Assembly: GCF_001553855.1 (NCBI RefSeq)
Contig: NZ_LQWV01000040.1
Coordinates: forward strand, 1-64,000
From: Streptococcus gordonii
GTDB lineage: Bacteria > Bacillota > Bacilli > Lactobacillales > Streptococcaceae
DNA: 64,000 nucleotides
Reading direction: 5' to 3'
Under the pieces are notes generated by a model. It did not search any database, had not been told where the DNA came from, and worked only from the letters and a program-made list of their open reading frames with translations. Made by a program: the position numbers and the translations under genes. Positions 34,393 to 44,561 of the stretch are shown in pieces (the stretch's first letter is position 1; each line of letters begins with the position of its first letter).

Positions 34393-34447
34393 ATTTGAGA
34401 TGAAATCAAGCTTGATGACATGCTTATCAAGTTGCTTCATCTCAAAT
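34393..34447. promoter_or_regulatory. Long hairpin between lacE and lacG
   Basis: 12-bp perfect outer stem ATTTGAGATGAA/TTCATCTCAAAT with an inner CTTGAT/ATCAAG stem, filling the 83-bp gap between lacE and lacG. No T-run follows on the minus strand. It could stabilise or process the lac mRNA so that LacG and LacE are made in different amounts. Confidence 0.6.
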
Positions 34448-34455
34448 AAACAGAT

Positions 34456-36162
34456 TTAGTTGTTAAATTGCTCCTGAACGAAGGCCAGCGCTCCTTTGCC
34501 ATCACGAGTGAGCTTGATGTATTGGCCACCTTCGGTCTTAGCTAGCTTGATACCCAATTTATCAGTTTCCGCCTTCATGTCTTCAAAGTTGGAGGCAACT
34601 TGAGGAGCCAGGATAACGAGATCAAACTCAGGCAGCATTTCACGGTGAGCACCGTAGCCACCCGCTGCTGCTTTGACAGGAACATTGTATTCAGCTGCTG
34701 CTTTATTCAAAGCGTTGGCCAGTAATCCACTAGTACCACCACCTGCACAGAGCACCAGAACATTGGTTTCTTCGCTAATATTGTTTTGAGCTGGAGCTTC
34801 TTCATCCACTCCTGCTTTTTCAAGAATAGCATCCGCTTTAGCAGTGTTAAAGTTAGCTGCTACTTTTTCTTTAAGAGCATCGTTAGCTTTGCCAGAGCGT
34901 TCTTCTTCTAGGATTTGTTCGTCATAAACCTTGACAAATGGATAGTAAATAACCACATCTACTACGACAAGAAGAACTGCAAGAACAAAGGACAGAAGTT
35001 GGAAGTTGGTACCCAACACGATTCCCAGAGGTCCAGGTGTCACCCAAGGAAGGTTGGCTGAGAAGGAGTTCATGTTTAACGCATCAACAAAGAATTTGAA
35101 AATCCATACGTTTGCGATAGGAGCAAAGATAAATGGAATAAAGAAAATCGGATTCAGTACGATTGGAGCACCAAAGAGAATGGGCTCATTGACACCAAAG
35201 AAGGTTGGGACAACAGATGCCCGTCCAATTGCACGGTTGCGCTCAGACTTACATATCCACATGAAGAGGAATGGAACAATCAAGGTAGCACCAGTACCAC
35301 CCATGGTAACGATGAACATTTGAGTACCAGAAGTAATAACCTTATCCGCATGTTGACCAGCTTGTACCAGAGCTAAGTTGGCATCGATATTGGCATAAGT
35401 AATAGCAGCAATGGCAGGCTCAACGATAGACGGACCGTGAATTCCCACAAACCAGAAGAAAGCATAAGCACCAAAGATAAGAGTGATTCCCAGATAGCCA
35501 TCCGCAGCTGAGAAAAGCGGAGCAAGAAGCGTTCCGATGGATTCAGCAACCGTCACTCCCAGACTTGCTTTAACAAGCAGTTCCAAACCATAGAGCAAAA
35601 CGACTGAGACAGTAAATGGAATCAAGTCTTTAAATACTTGCGAGATATTTGGTGGAACTTCTTCTGGCATACGAATGGTGACATTATTTTTCACACAAAC
35701 CTTGTAGACATTAACGGTCACAAAGGCAGCGATGAAAGCTGTCAAAAGACCTTTCGTTCCCATGAAGGCAGTCAGGAAGCCACCTTCCTTGGCAGGCTCA
35801 GCTGCCATGAGGAGGAAGCCGACCATAGAAGCCAGCATAGTAGACAAGAAGTTAATCTGGTTTGTCGCAGGCAGGTCGCGGTTGACAGAGTCAGTCAGAG
35901 CCTTGGCAGTGGTCCCACCCACAAAGAAAGCCAGAATCCCCATCGAATAGCTATAAGGGGTCATTAGGAAAGTTTCAATGTCCTTAGACCAATGGAAGCC
36001 CCATGCATTTGGCACATAGGCAATCAAGATAAAGATAGATGAGAAGAGGATGACTGGCATACCAGCGATAAAGCCATCCCGAATAGCGCGGAGATAGATA
36101 TTCCGAGAAATCTTCTCAAAGAAAGGCTTCCCTTTCTCAATAAGTCCGATGAGTTTGTTCAT
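34456..36162 (-). CDS. lacE: Lactose-specific PTS EIICB component
   Basis: 568 residues. EIIC domain (about 1-430) with [18 protein letters not shown] and the [16 protein letters not shown] motif (sugar-binding Glu); C-terminal EIIB domain with the phosphorylated Cys in [12 protein letters not shown] (about 473-484). Belongs to the Lac family. It imports lactose as lactose-6-phosphate. Its ATG shares one base with the lacF stop (TAATG). Partner of LacF. Confidence 0.95.
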   Translation of the reverse strand: MNKLIGLIEKGKPFFEKISRNIYLRAIRDGFIAGMPVILFSSIFILIAYVPNAWGFHWSKDIETFLMTPYSYSMGILAFFVGGTTAKALTDSVNRDLPATNQINFLSTMLASMVGFLLMAAEPAKEGGFLTAFMGTKGLLTAFIAAFVTVNVYKVCVKNNVTIRMPEEVPPNISQVFKDLIPFTVSVVLLYGLELLVKASLGVTVAESIGTLLAPLFSAADGYLGITLIFGAYAFFWFVGIHGPSIVEPAIAAITYANIDANLALVQAGQHADKVITSGTQMFIVTMGGTGATLIVPFLFMWICKSERNRAIGRASVVPTFFGVNEPILFGAPIVLNPIFFIPFIFAPIANVWIFKFFVDALNMNSFSANLPWVTPGPLGIVLGTNFQLLSFVLAVLLVVVDVVIYYPFVKVYDEQILEEERSGKANDALKEKVAANFNTAKADAILEKAGVDEEAPAQNNISEETNVLVLCAGGGTSGLLANALNKAAAEYNVPVKAAAGGYGAHREMLPEFDLVILAPQVASNFEDMKAETDKLGIKLAKTEGGQYIKLTRDGKGALAFVQEQFNN

Positions 36163-36479
36163 TATTTTACTCCTCTTTTGTATAGTTCAATCAAATGGTG
36201 CATCATGTCTTTGAGCAAGATGGTAGTCATTAGATGGTCTTGGCCGTGCATCATGGTCACACTGTAAGCCAAGTCCTCCCCAGCAGCTTCTTTTGTCAAG
36301 AGACTGGTCTGAGCATGGTGAGCTTCAGCAATGCAGCCATTGGCTTCTTCCACCAAGGCATCTGCCTTAGCAAAATCCCCAGCCTCTGCAGCTTTCAATG
36401 CTTCCAGGAGCTTGGAGCGAGCGTCACCAGCGTAGGCCACAATTTCAAAACCGAGCAATGTTACTTCTTCTCTATTCAT
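36162..36479 (-). CDS. lacF: Lactose-specific PTS EIIA component
   Basis: 105 residues, typical EIIA-Lac length. [20 protein letters not shown], then [17 protein letters not shown]; the phosphorylated His is in [14 protein letters not shown] (about 78-82). Helical trimeric protein passing phosphate to LacE. ACAAGGAGGATCTCTC precedes ATG 36479. Confidence 0.95.
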   Translation of the reverse strand: MNREEVTLLGFEIVAYAGDARSKLLEALKAAEAGDFAKADALVEEANGCIAEAHHAQTSLLTKEAAGEDLAYSVTMMHGQDHLMTTILLKDMMHHLIELYKRGVK

Positions 36480-36528
36480 GAGAGATCCTCCTTGTATTCT
36501 TATGTAAAATGTTATTATTGTTTTCTAT

Positions 36529-37362
36529 TTATAAAAGACGTTGAATATGCAACACCAGGTAGACCCGTTCGCTGCGGTAGAGATCAATTCCCGTCTTCTG
36601 GGCAATGATTTGGTAAATATCACTTCCGACCTGATAGGCTTGAGGGTATGTCATTTGAATCTGACTTTCCATTTCCAGCAGGGAAACATTGTCATCACGG
36701 CTTCTGTCCAGATAGTCCAAAAAGTAGTTCAGGTGAATCATAAAACGGTCATAAAAGTTGCTGTTTTCTGCACTTCTTTTAATGCCATTTTTCTTCAGCT
36801 CTGCCTCAACAGCAGCCAGAATATCTTTTCGTCTGCCCAAGTGGCTTTGCCCCTCTAGATTGGTCTCCCCTTCAGCATTGATAAAGTGATAAGCAATGCG
36901 ATTGACCTCGTCGCTAGGGAAATTATCCAACAACCTCTCGCGGTATATCGCTAAGGCTTCCTGAGCAATCTGATAAGGAACAGGGTATTTATCCGAAGCA
37001 TCCGGCAGGTCACTCTCCTTGTACCGCCCCTGCTGCACAGCCTGATAAGAACAGTAGATGTGATCCGTCAGCGTGACATAGATATACTCCTGGACAGGGT
37101 AATCATACTTCTTAGAAAGGGTGTCAATCACATCATAAGTCACTGTGATAAAGTCTAGCGGAACGTCTTTGAGCAAGGCCACAAAGTTTTCTTTAGACTC
37201 TTCCGTTCTTAGGCGAAAGATTTTCTCAATCTTACTTTCAAGAACGATATCACCCTTCTTTTTATTAAAAGCTATGCCACTGCCAATCAGAACAACCTCT
37301 TCACCATTTTCATGTTTGGCTAGAGCAACATTGTTGTTCATAGGATGTATGATTCGATACAT
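36529..37362 (-). CDS. lacT: BglG-family transcriptional antiterminator LacT
   Basis: 277 residues. N-terminal CAT RNA-binding domain (about 1-57: IIHPMNNNVALAKHENGEEVVLIGSGIAF, then KKGD), followed by two PRD domains with conserved His residues (TLTDHIYCSYQ about 107; INYxx-type AYHFINAEGE about 167; RFMIHLNYFLDYL about 210). It prevents termination at the RAT/terminator in its own leader when lactose PTS activity dephosphorylates it. ATG 37362 after GAGGAGGAGAT. Confidence 0.92.
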   Translation of the reverse strand: MYRIIHPMNNNVALAKHENGEEVVLIGSGIAFNKKKGDIVLESKIEKIFRLRTEESKENFVALLKDVPLDFITVTYDVIDTLSKKYDYPVQEYIYVTLTDHIYCSYQAVQQGRYKESDLPDASDKYPVPYQIAQEALAIYRERLLDNFPSDEVNRIAYHFINAEGETNLEGQSHLGRRKDILAAVEAELKKNGIKRSAENSNFYDRFMIHLNYFLDYLDRSRDDNVSLLEMESQIQMTYPQAYQVGSDIYQIIAQKTGIDLYRSERVYLVLHIQRLL

Positions 37363-37394
37363 ATCTCCTCCTCTTCATTTTCTAGGGTTCTGGC

Positions 37395-37480
37395 AAAACA
37401 AAAAGACCACAAACAAACTAAGGCTATATCTTCCCTCAATTTATTTGTGGTCACGCCTAATCCAGCTTAGTAACGCTCAC
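37395..37480 (-). promoter_or_regulatory. RAT antiterminator target and terminator in the lacT leader
   Basis: Minus strand: GGTGAGCGTTACTAAGCTGG then ATTAGGCGTGACCACAAA, a BglG/LacT-type RAT sequence, overlapping the 5' arm of a terminator (GACCACAAA...TTTGTGGTC, then TTTTTG). LacT bound to the RAT would stop the terminator from forming. As lacD2 has no terminator of its own, it may also gate read-through from lacA2B2C2D2. Confidence 0.8.
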
Positions 37481-37500
37481 CCTATTCAATTTCTGACTTC

Positions 37501-37529
37501 ATTATAGCATATCAGTCTCAGAATGTAAA
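37501..37529 (-). promoter_or_regulatory. lacT promoter
   Basis: Minus strand TTTACA (37524-37529), 17-bp spacer, TATAAT (37501-37506) with TG in extended position, directly after lacD2 and ahead of the RAT leader. Confidence 0.8.
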
Positions 37530-37558
37530 CCCTTACTTCATTTATTTTTTAACAAATT

Positions 37559-38539
37559 TTAGGCTCTTTCTTTCCAAGAGGTAGCTGTTTTTTGAAGAAC
37601 CTTGTTGAGTTCGTCAATATTTTCAAATCCTGTTGTACGAAGCCACTTGCGAGCTGCTTCTTCACCTTGCTCAATGTAGTCTTTGACACTGCCAGCCCAA
37701 GTCGCACGTCCGCAAAGAACTCCGTTGAAGTTTGCACCTGACTCATGAGCGAACACAAGTGTTTCTTGGAAAAGTTTCGCAGATACACCTGCACTCAAGT
37801 AAATGTATGGAAGGTTAGTTGCCTCATCTTGTTCCTTGAAGAAGGCAGCTGCTTGTTCTTTAGTATACACCACTTCACCATCGCCAAATCCTTCAACATA
37901 TTTAACATTGACTGGAACTTCCACTTTCAAGACATCAATATTGAAACGTGGGTCTGAGAAGACTTTCATGGCACCGATAACCTTGTGTGGTTTTACTTTG
38001 GCATATTCTGCAGAACCTGCGTCAGCGATTTTTTCATCGTAAGCCAAGATTTCAAGGAAGAATGGAATATCTTCTGCCACACACTCTGAACCCACACGCT
38101 CGATATAAGCCTGCTTTTGCTGATTGAGTTCTTCAGAGCTGTCTACATCATAGTAAAGAAGGAATTTCACTGCATCTGCACCTTGTTCTTTAATACGTTT
38201 GGCAGACCAAACATCTAAACAGTCAGGCAAGCGTTTGGTGCTTGTTGTGTCGTAGCCAGTTTTCTCATAAGCAAGGAGAAGACCAGCATTGGCATCAAGC
38301 GCTTTTGTAGCTGGGAGACCATACTCAGGGTCAAGAAGCATAGATGAAGCGTATTTTGTCAATTCATCTGCTACCAAGACTTTGAGTTCTTCCATTTGAA
38401 CTACTGTTGGCTCTTCTGTTTGGTATTGAGCCATGAGGCGTTTCAAAGCACCTCGTTGGTCAAAGGCAAGAGCTGAGATAATGCCGTTCTCGTCAGAAAG
38501 TTTTTCCATGTACTTGCGTTTTTGTTCTGTTAATACCAT
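37559..38539 (-). CDS. lacD2: Tagatose 1,6-diphosphate aldolase, copy 2
   Basis: 326 residues. [15 protein letters not shown] start, [17 protein letters not shown] and active-site Lys in [16 protein letters not shown] (about 205), typical LacD class I aldolase. It splits tagatose-1,6-bisphosphate into dihydroxyacetone phosphate and glyceraldehyde-3-phosphate. More than 90 percent of residues look the same as in LacD1 at 43589; the last 30 differ most. Last gene of the lac2 ABCD block. Confidence 0.93.
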   Translation of the reverse strand: MVLTEQKRKYMEKLSDENGIISALAFDQRGALKRLMAQYQTEEPTVVQMEELKVLVADELTKYASSMLLDPEYGLPATKALDANAGLLLAYEKTGYDTTSTKRLPDCLDVWSAKRIKEQGADAVKFLLYYDVDSSEELNQQKQAYIERVGSECVAEDIPFFLEILAYDEKIADAGSAEYAKVKPHKVIGAMKVFSDPRFNIDVLKVEVPVNVKYVEGFGDGEVVYTKEQAAAFFKEQDEATNLPYIYLSAGVSAKLFQETLVFAHESGANFNGVLCGRATWAGSVKDYIEQGEEAARKWLRTTGFENIDELNKVLQKTATSWKERA

Positions 38540-38542
38540 TCT

Positions 38543-39472
38543 TTATACCTCTTTTACTGTGATTTGATTGTATAGGCCGTCGTAATTTTCAACATTGACA
38601 TGACCGGTCAATTTTTCTTGGGCATTGAGCATGCCCAGAACATTTGCTTTTTTGAGCAGAGAGACAGCATCTGCTTGATGACTCAAAGCTGAAGAAATCC
38701 CTGCAACAGTTGAGTCGCCAGAGCCAACTGGATTGACCACTTGGATTTTAGGAATATCTACTTTATAGAAAGTATCCCAGTGCTTAGCGAAAGCTCCATC
38801 TGCACCGAGTGATACGATGATCCACTCGATTCCTTCAAATAGCTGTTCTGAAAGGACAGCTTTTAACTCATCCAAATCTTTGGAAATTTCGCGACCCAAC
38901 AACTGAGAAAGTTCTTCGTTATTAGGTTTGATGGCAGTTGGTTTGACATCAGATTTAAGCACAGCTTCCAGAGCTGCTCCAGAGCAATCCAGCACCACCT
39001 TATTGCCAGCTTGATTAGCAATTTCAACCAATTGAATATAATATTCAACTGGTAAACCGGCTGGTAGACTTCCCGAGATACTAACTACCTCAGCTGATTC
39101 CATTAATGATTTAAAATGATGTAAAAAACCATTTGCCTCATCCGCTGTAATAGTCGGACCGGCTTCTAGGATTTCTGTTTGCTTACCTTCGTGTAAGATA
39201 GCAATACAGTTTCTCGTATCTCCCGAAATGTTATAAAAGCATTGTTTAACATTAGGATGAAGGTTTTGTAATAAGAACTCTCCATTAGTCCCACCAATCA
39301 GGCCCGTCGCAGCGACATTGTCTCCAATTTCTGCCAAGACCCTGGTTACGTTGAGACCCTTTCCCCCCGCTGTCTTACTGACTTCTGAGACACGATTAAC
39401 AGTATCAATTTTCAATTCTTCTAAAGGATAGGAAATATCGATAGAAGGATTCATGGTCACTGTAAGAATCAT
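38543..39472 (-). CDS. lacC2: Tagatose-6-phosphate kinase, copy 2
   Basis: 309 residues, PfkB family. [15 protein letters not shown] (about 33-47) is the first PfkB signature; [14 protein letters not shown] (about 246-259) holds the catalytic Asp. It phosphorylates tagatose-6-phosphate. Same length as LacC1 at 44562 but more diverged than the other pathway paralogues. Stop is 3 bp before lacD2. Confidence 0.92.
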   Translation of the reverse strand: MILTVTMNPSIDISYPLEELKIDTVNRVSEVSKTAGGKGLNVTRVLAEIGDNVAATGLIGGTNGEFLLQNLHPNVKQCFYNISGDTRNCIAILHEGKQTEILEAGPTITADEANGFLHHFKSLMESAEVVSISGSLPAGLPVEYYIQLVEIANQAGNKVVLDCSGAALEAVLKSDVKPTAIKPNNEELSQLLGREISKDLDELKAVLSEQLFEGIEWIIVSLGADGAFAKHWDTFYKVDIPKIQVVNPVGSGDSTVAGISSALSHQADAVSLLKKANVLGMLNAQEKLTGHVNVENYDGLYNQITVKEV

Positions 39473-39484
39473 CTGACTACCTCA

Positions 39485-40000
39485 CTAGTCGTGGTATTCA
39501 CCACGATCCCATTTTTCAAGAAATTCTGTAAAGAAGTTTGCATCTGCTTGATGAGCATTGTGAGTTTCAACGTGCTCAATTTTCGCAATCAATTTTTTGT
39601 TTTCTTCTGATGGTTTGTATTCAGCATTGATGAAAGCTTCAATGATATCGCACATGAGCAATTCACCGGTGATTTTACCACCAAAACCGATAACGTTGGC
39701 GTTGAGTTCTTCTTTAGCATAGAGAGCTGAAGTCATATCACGAACCAAGGCAGAACGTACACCTGGAACTTTATTGACAGCGTTGTTGATACCAACACCA
39801 GTACCACAGATACATACTCCAAGATCAGCTTGTCCACTAGTTACAGCTTCACCAACTTTTTTACCAAAGATTGGGTAGTGAGTACGAGTATGGTCATAAG
39901 TACCAAAGTCAAGGACTTCATAGCCTTTTGATTTCAAAAAATCTGAAACCGCCATTTTTTCATTGGTAACGATATGGTCACATCCAATTGCAATTTTCAT
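39485..40000 (-). CDS. lacB2: Galactose-6-phosphate isomerase subunit LacB, copy 2
   Basis: 171 residues from ATG 40000 (AGGAGAAGTCAA upstream). RpiB/LacAB fold: [13 protein letters not shown] and [18 protein letters not shown] (about 70-87). Forms an isomerase with LacA that converts galactose-6-phosphate to tagatose-6-phosphate. The protein reads identically to LacB1 at 45502 over all 171 residues, with a few synonymous DNA differences. Confidence 0.95.
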   Translation of the reverse strand: MKIAIGCDHIVTNEKMAVSDFLKSKGYEVLDFGTYDHTRTHYPIFGKKVGEAVTSGQADLGVCICGTGVGINNAVNKVPGVRSALVRDMTSALYAKEELNANVIGFGGKITGELLMCDIIEAFINAEYKPSEENKKLIAKIEHVETHNAHQADANFFTEFLEKWDRGEYHD

Positions 40001-40016
40001 TTGACTTCTCCTTTTC

Positions 40017-40442
40017 TTAGCACATTTTGTTGAGCATGTCGACCCGAATTTGGTGACGTCCGCCGTCGTATTTACCATTGACAAAGCCTTTGGCAATATT
40101 CTTAGCCAGGCCTTCACCAACGATTTCAGCTCCCATTGTAATCATGCGAGAGTTGTTATGGCCACGAGTCATATAGGCAGAGCGTTCATCTGAGACTTCT
40201 GCCGCAACCATACCTTTGATTTTGGTCGCTACCATGAATGGACCAGCTCCATAAGCATCGATGACAATACCAAGATTTTCCTCTTGCTTATTCACCTCAG
40301 CTGCAACTGCAAGGGTCACATCAACAAAATCCTGACCTTCTTTCGTCACATCGACCACTTCAAAGTTTTCTCCGACGAGAAAATCCTTGACCACATCTTT
40401 CAGCTTGCTTCCAGCAGCATCTGCTCCAATAATAATTGCCAT
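40017..40442 (-). CDS. lacA2: Galactose-6-phosphate isomerase subunit LacA, copy 2
   Basis: 141 residues from ATG 40442 (AAAGGAGAATGCTC upstream). [20 protein letters not shown] and [20 protein letters not shown] follow the LacA pattern. First gene of the second ABCD block. It differs from LacA1 at only a handful of residues, mainly in the first half. Promoter and LacR-like operator lie just upstream. Confidence 0.95.
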   Translation of the reverse strand: MAIIIGADAAGSKLKDVVKDFLVGENFEVVDVTKEGQDFVDVTLAVAAEVNKQEENLGIVIDAYGAGPFMVATKIKGMVAAEVSDERSAYMTRGHNNSRMITMGAEIVGEGLAKNIAKGFVNGKYDGGRHQIRVDMLNKMC

Positions 40443-40515
40443 GAGCATTCTCCTTTGTTTGATTTTTTGCACAGATTATTGTTTATAAAAAACACTATCT
40501 GTTTCTTATACTCAT

Positions 40516-40544
40516 ACTATACACCATCTTGAGTTTATTGTCAA
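40516..40544 (-). promoter_or_regulatory. lacA2 promoter
   Basis: Minus strand TTGACA (40539-40544), 17-bp spacer, TATAGT (40516-40521); near-consensus sigma-A core. Confidence 0.85.
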
Positions 40545-40550
40545 CACTTT

Positions 40551-40599
40551 CTTGTTTATTTTAATCGTATTTTTTAAAAAACTGATTAAAATAAACAAG
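40551..40599. promoter_or_regulatory. LacR-like operator upstream of lacA2
   Basis: 16-bp perfect inverted repeat CTTGTTTATTTTAATC/GATTAAAATAAACAAG around 17 bp, placed 6 bp upstream of the lacA2 -35. The arm GATTAAAATAAACAA recurs at the same relative position before lacA1 (46595-46609). Confidence 0.75.
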
Positions 40600-41063
40600 A
40601 GTTCTCTAAACAAACTTAATGGTTCTTACATATTCAAGAAAAAATAAGGAATAACATCTCTATTTTTACCAATTATCTTTAAATAAGTATAAAAACATCT
40701 TAGACCAATTTATTTATTAAAAACTCTATGCATAAACTAAGCTAAAAGAAGTGAAATAAAACAATCTTTTGTCTTCTTGAAGGTCTGATTGCAAATAAAA
40801 AATCCCAAATCTGATAAACAGAAATGGGAGGGGGACAAAATATAAGAATAGATTAATAGAGTCCTATTCAAGATTATCATACTAAAACTGCTCATAAAAT
40901 TCTAGAAGCTAACTAGTCAATTCTATCTAGAAAGAGACCGTCAGCAAGTTCATATTCATTATTTCCTTGATTTTAGGTCTCTTCTCTTTTCAATTTAATC
41001 TATTTCTATCTAAGAATAAACAAACTTATTATGTTTTCATTCTTTTCTCAAAAGAACTATTTA
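40600..41063 (-). other. Gap between the gal PTS and lacA2, with terminator
   Basis: A hairpin TCCCATTTCTG...CAGATTTGGGA followed by TTTTTT on the minus strand (40794-40830) is the likely terminator of the lacA1-to-IIC transcript. An AGAGACC/GGTCTCT long-loop repeat lies near 40935-40985. No gene is visible in the gap. Confidence 0.6.
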
Positions 41064-42542
41064 TTAGTTTTTACCTTGAGCTACATACTCTTCATTACGT
41101 TTGATCATTTGTTTTCTGTACCAAGCAAAGATACCGATATAGAATGCAAGGAAGACTACAACACCAAGAATAGCTTTAATATCACCTGTTGTTGCGTTAC
41201 CAATTGTCCAACCCAAGAGTTTTTCAACTGGACCTTCAAGAGTTGAGTGAGTGATCAATTGAGTAGAAGCTACCCCTTTAGGGAAGGCATCAACACTCTT
41301 AGCCAACTCAGTTGCAAATGGAGCAATCAGAGTTCCTGAAAGAAGGAAGAGTGGCAAGAGAAGACTTCCAAAAACAATCATACGGATCAATTTACCACGA
41401 GTAACAACCAAGAGAGCTGGAGTTACACCCATCGCAATGATACCAGCAAGTGGCAAGATACCATTTCCAACTTTAGAAAGAAGTACTGCTTCGATCAACA
41501 TGATTGGTGCAAGTACGTTAGCACAAGCCCAGATTTCAGCACGACCAGCAATGAAAGGCCAGTCAAGACCGATATTGAATTTACGTCCTTGTAGACGTTT
41601 TGTAGCAACGTTTGTAATACCTTGTGAAAGTGGTTCAACCGCTGCAATGAACCATGAACCGATCAATGAGAACAATTCCAAGCAGACACCAGCTGTTAAG
41701 CCAAGGCTCAACCAAGATTTAATAACCAATTCCCATGTTTTTAAGTCTTCCACGTTTGCTTCTGGATGTGGTGTTCCCATAATTCCGATTACAATACCAA
41801 GAAGGAAACCAATAAAGAATTTAGAACCCCAGAAACCAATTTTCTTATTTAGTTTAGCGGCATCAAAGTCATATTTATCAAGTCCAGGGAAGAATTTATC
41901 AAAGATCTTATCCAACACCATGATAATAGGGTTCATCATGTAGTTCATGTGAGTAGATGTCATTGGAGATGAACTTGGAGCATTTAGGAGGTCGTCAAAA
42001 GTTGGTTTCATCAAGTCAGAGTTGATGATCTTCATGATTCCTACTAGTACGACTGCAAGAGTTGCTACAAAAAGAGAAACACCTTGACTTACTCCGTTTT
42101 TATCTGCATACCATTTAATCAAGAGACCTGTGATAGATAGATGCCAAATATCAAAGATATCTACATCGAGTGTATCTGTTTTCTTCATCAATAGCATCAC
42201 AACATTGACGATCAACATAACCAACAAGAAATACAGAGTCCAAGCAGAACCCCAAGTAATCGTTGCAAGTGGTGCCCAACCTACGTCTGTAATATTAAGC
42301 TGAATCCCTGTATTGGTTACAAATTTTTCTAAAGAAGATGAAAAGGCTCCATTCAACATTCCAATAATTGCACCAATACCTGTCAAGGCGATCGCTAATT
42401 TAATACCACCTTCAAGGGCTTTGGAGAATTTAACCCCAAACAAGAGGGCTAGGACCGTCAAAATGATTAACATGATGATTGGACCACCCATTGCCAAAAT
42501 TGGCTTAAAAATATCGTTGGCTAATTTAATAATGCCATCCAT
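41064..42542 (-). CDS. PTS IIC component, galactitol (GatC) family
   Basis: 492 residues, about ten membrane helices. LANDIFKPILAMGGPIIMLI start, LLNAPSSSPMTSTHMNYMMNP loop and EPLSQGITNVATKRL in the centre are like GatC-type IIC proteins. With the IIA and IIB before it, it forms a complete permease between two tagatose clusters; in S. gordonii such a PTS is reported to take up galactose as galactose-6-phosphate. ATG 42542 follows GGGAGGATTATT. Confidence 0.85.
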   Translation of the reverse strand: MDGIIKLANDIFKPILAMGGPIIMLIILTVLALLFGVKFSKALEGGIKLAIALTGIGAIIGMLNGAFSSSLEKFVTNTGIQLNITDVGWAPLATITWGSAWTLYFLLVMLIVNVVMLLMKKTDTLDVDIFDIWHLSITGLLIKWYADKNGVSQGVSLFVATLAVVLVGIMKIINSDLMKPTFDDLLNAPSSSPMTSTHMNYMMNPIIMVLDKIFDKFFPGLDKYDFDAAKLNKKIGFWGSKFFIGFLLGIVIGIMGTPHPEANVEDLKTWELVIKSWLSLGLTAGVCLELFSLIGSWFIAAVEPLSQGITNVATKRLQGRKFNIGLDWPFIAGRAEIWACANVLAPIMLIEAVLLSKVGNGILPLAGIIAMGVTPALLVVTRGKLIRMIVFGSLLLPLFLLSGTLIAPFATELAKSVDAFPKGVASTQLITHSTLEGPVEKLLGWTIGNATTGDIKAILGVVVFLAFYIGIFAWYRKQMIKRNEEYVAQGKN

Positions 42543-42637
42543 AATAAATCCTCCCGATTTATATTAATTTATATATTATTTATAATTTATGAACTCCAGC
42601 GCACTCTTTAGACAGCGCTTTCATACACTTTGAAAAA

Positions 42638-42943
42638 TTAACTCAGGCCATGCTCTTTGATGGCTGCTTCAATATTATCAAACACTGGAGCGCTCATTGC
42701 TGGAATTCTGAACAAAATTGGACCAGCTTCTACTACTGGAATACCAGGATCAAAACCTAAATCTGTCGCAGCAATTGGTGTGAAAATGTCATAGCCTTTA
42801 ATCAAATCTTCATTGACATCTTTAACCATCACTGCATCACAGCGAACATCATAACCACGGTTAGATAATTCTTCTTCTACCGCATTCTTAATTTGGTGAC
42901 TTGAATTAACACCAGCTCCACAGGCTGCTAAAATTTTAATCAT
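42638..42943 (-). CDS. PTS IIB component, galactitol (GatB) family
   Basis: 101 residues from ATG 42943 (GGAGG 8 nt upstream). The phosphorylated Cys lies in ILAACGAGVNSSHQ (about 4-17), then VEEELSNRGYDVRCDAVMVK. Receives phosphate from the IIA encoded just upstream and passes it to sugar in the IIC. A 95-bp gap separates it from the IIC gene. Confidence 0.9.
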   Translation of the reverse strand: MIKILAACGAGVNSSHQIKNAVEEELSNRGYDVRCDAVMVKDVNEDLIKGYDIFTPIAATDLGFDPGIPVVEAGPILFRIPAMSAPVFDNIEAAIKEHGLS

Positions 42944-42980
42944 TTGAATTGCCTCCATTTTATATATTTATTTGATTATT

Positions 42981-43457
42981 TTATCCGATTTCTTTTGTTA
43001 TATAGTCATATAATTCATCTTCATTTGCCAACTTAGATAAATTATCTAAATTTCCATTCTTAGTAAAGAAATCCATCAATTGTGCCAGAATATTCGTCTG
43101 GCTAGAACTTGAGTTGTTAATGATAAAGAACAAAAGTGAAACTTCTACTTCTTTATCAGGAGCTATCATATTGTGAAAAGTCACAGCTTGATTTAGGCGT
43201 ACCACAACAACTTTTTCAGCTAAGTTATGTTCAATATCTGTATGAGGGATTGCTACATTCGGTAAGTCTTTCCCTAGAAACTCCATGTCCAATCCAGTTG
43301 GAAATGACTTTTCTCTCTCGATTAATGCTGCCCTATAAGAAGGAGTTACAATCTTTCTTTCTTCAAGAAGATTAGCGACTTGATTAAAAAGATGTTCTTG
43401 ATTATCTGCTTGTAGGCAGAAGACCAAGTTCTTATCAAACAATTGATTTAGTCCCAT
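42981..43457 (-). CDS. PTS IIA component, galactitol/fructose-like
   Basis: 158 residues. PTS-IIA (mannitol/fructose/galactitol) domain with His in VAIPHTDIEHNLAEKVVVVRL (about 67-73), preceded by REKSFPTGLDME. First gene of the gal PTS unit and 131 bp after lacD1. It has no own obvious promoter, so it is probably transcribed with lacA1B1C1D1. Confidence 0.88.
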   Translation of the reverse strand: MGLNQLFDKNLVFCLQADNQEHLFNQVANLLEERKIVTPSYRAALIEREKSFPTGLDMEFLGKDLPNVAIPHTDIEHNLAEKVVVVRLNQAVTFHNMIAPDKEVEVSLLFFIINNSSSSQTNILAQLMDFFTKNGNLDNLSKLANEDELYDYITKEIG

Positions 43458-43588
43458 AAAACTTCACCCCTTTCTATATTTAATATATCTTTATTTCAAT
43501 ATAAAATCAATCTACTATTTATAACTAAAAACCTACAAATTATGCTAAGACATATATTGATTTTCTCTTTAAAATATAATCTATGATT

Positions 43589-44560
43589 CTATTTCCAAGA
43601 GGTTGCACTGCTCTTTAAAACTTGATTTAATTCTTCAATGTTTTGACGTCCTTCAGTACGAAGCCATTCACGAGCTGCTGCTTCACCGTCTTTGATGTAA
43701 GCTTCAACTGACCCAGCCCAAGTCGCACGTCCACAAAGAACTCCGTTGAAGTTTGCACCTGATTCGTGGGCAAAGACAAGTGTTTCTTGGAAGAGTTTAG
43801 CCGACACACCAGCACTCAAGTAGATGTAAGGAAGATTTGTTGCTTCATCTTGCGCTTTGAAGAAGGCTGCTGCTTCTTCGCGTGTATGCACGATTTCACC
43901 ATCGCCAAATCCTTCAACGTATTTGACGTTGACTGGAACTTCCACTTTCAAGACATCGATGTTGAAGCGTGGGTCTGAGAAGACTTTCATAGCACCGATA
44001 ACCTTGTGTGGTTTTACTTTAGCGTATTCAGCAGAGCCAGCGTCAGCGATTTTTTCATCGTAAGCAAGAATCTCAAGGAAGAAAGGAATATCTTCTGCCA
44101 CACACTCAGAACCGATGCGTTCGATATAGGCTTGTTTTTGTTGGTTGAGTTCGTCAGAGCTATCTACGTCATAGTAAAGCAAGAATTTGACCGCATCTGC
44201 ACCTTGTTCTTTGATGCGTTTTGCAGACCAAACATCCAAGCAGTCTGGCAAGCGTTTGGTGCTTGTTGTGTCGTAGCCAGTTTTCTCATAAGCAAGGAGA
44301 AGACCAGCATTTGGATCAAGCGCTTTTGTAGCTGGAAGACCATACTCTGGGTCTAGAAGCATAGAAGATGCGTATTTGGTCAATTCATCTGCTACCAAGA
44401 CTTTGAGTTCTTCCATTTGAGCCACTGTTGGCTCTTCAGTTTGGTATTGACCCATGAGGCGTTTCAAAGCACCACGTTGGTCAAAGGCAAGAGCTGAGAT
44501 GATCCCATTCTCGTCAGAAAGTTTTTCCATATATTTGCGTTTTTGTTCTGTTAAAGCCAT
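43589..44560 (-). CDS. lacD1: Tagatose 1,6-diphosphate aldolase, copy 1
   Basis: 323 residues; [19 protein letters not shown] start and [16 protein letters not shown] active-site region. Aldolase of the tagatose-6-phosphate pathway. Nearly the same as LacD2 until about residue 290, where the C-termini diverge ([19 protein letters not shown] against [19 protein letters not shown]). One base after lacC1. Confidence 0.93.
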   Translation of the reverse strand: MALTEQKRKYMEKLSDENGIISALAFDQRGALKRLMGQYQTEEPTVAQMEELKVLVADELTKYASSMLLDPEYGLPATKALDPNAGLLLAYEKTGYDTTSTKRLPDCLDVWSAKRIKEQGADAVKFLLYYDVDSSDELNQQKQAYIERIGSECVAEDIPFFLEILAYDEKIADAGSAEYAKVKPHKVIGAMKVFSDPRFNIDVLKVEVPVNVKYVEGFGDGEIVHTREEAAAFFKAQDEATNLPYIYLSAGVSAKLFQETLVFAHESGANFNGVLCGRATWAGSVEAYIKDGEAAAREWLRTEGRQNIEELNQVLKSSATSWK

Positions 44561-44561
44561 T

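Noticed and set aside
41437..41943. 168-codon plus-strand frame opposite the PTS IIC gene
   Set aside because: Antisense shadow of a clear membrane protein gene, no ribosome-binding site.
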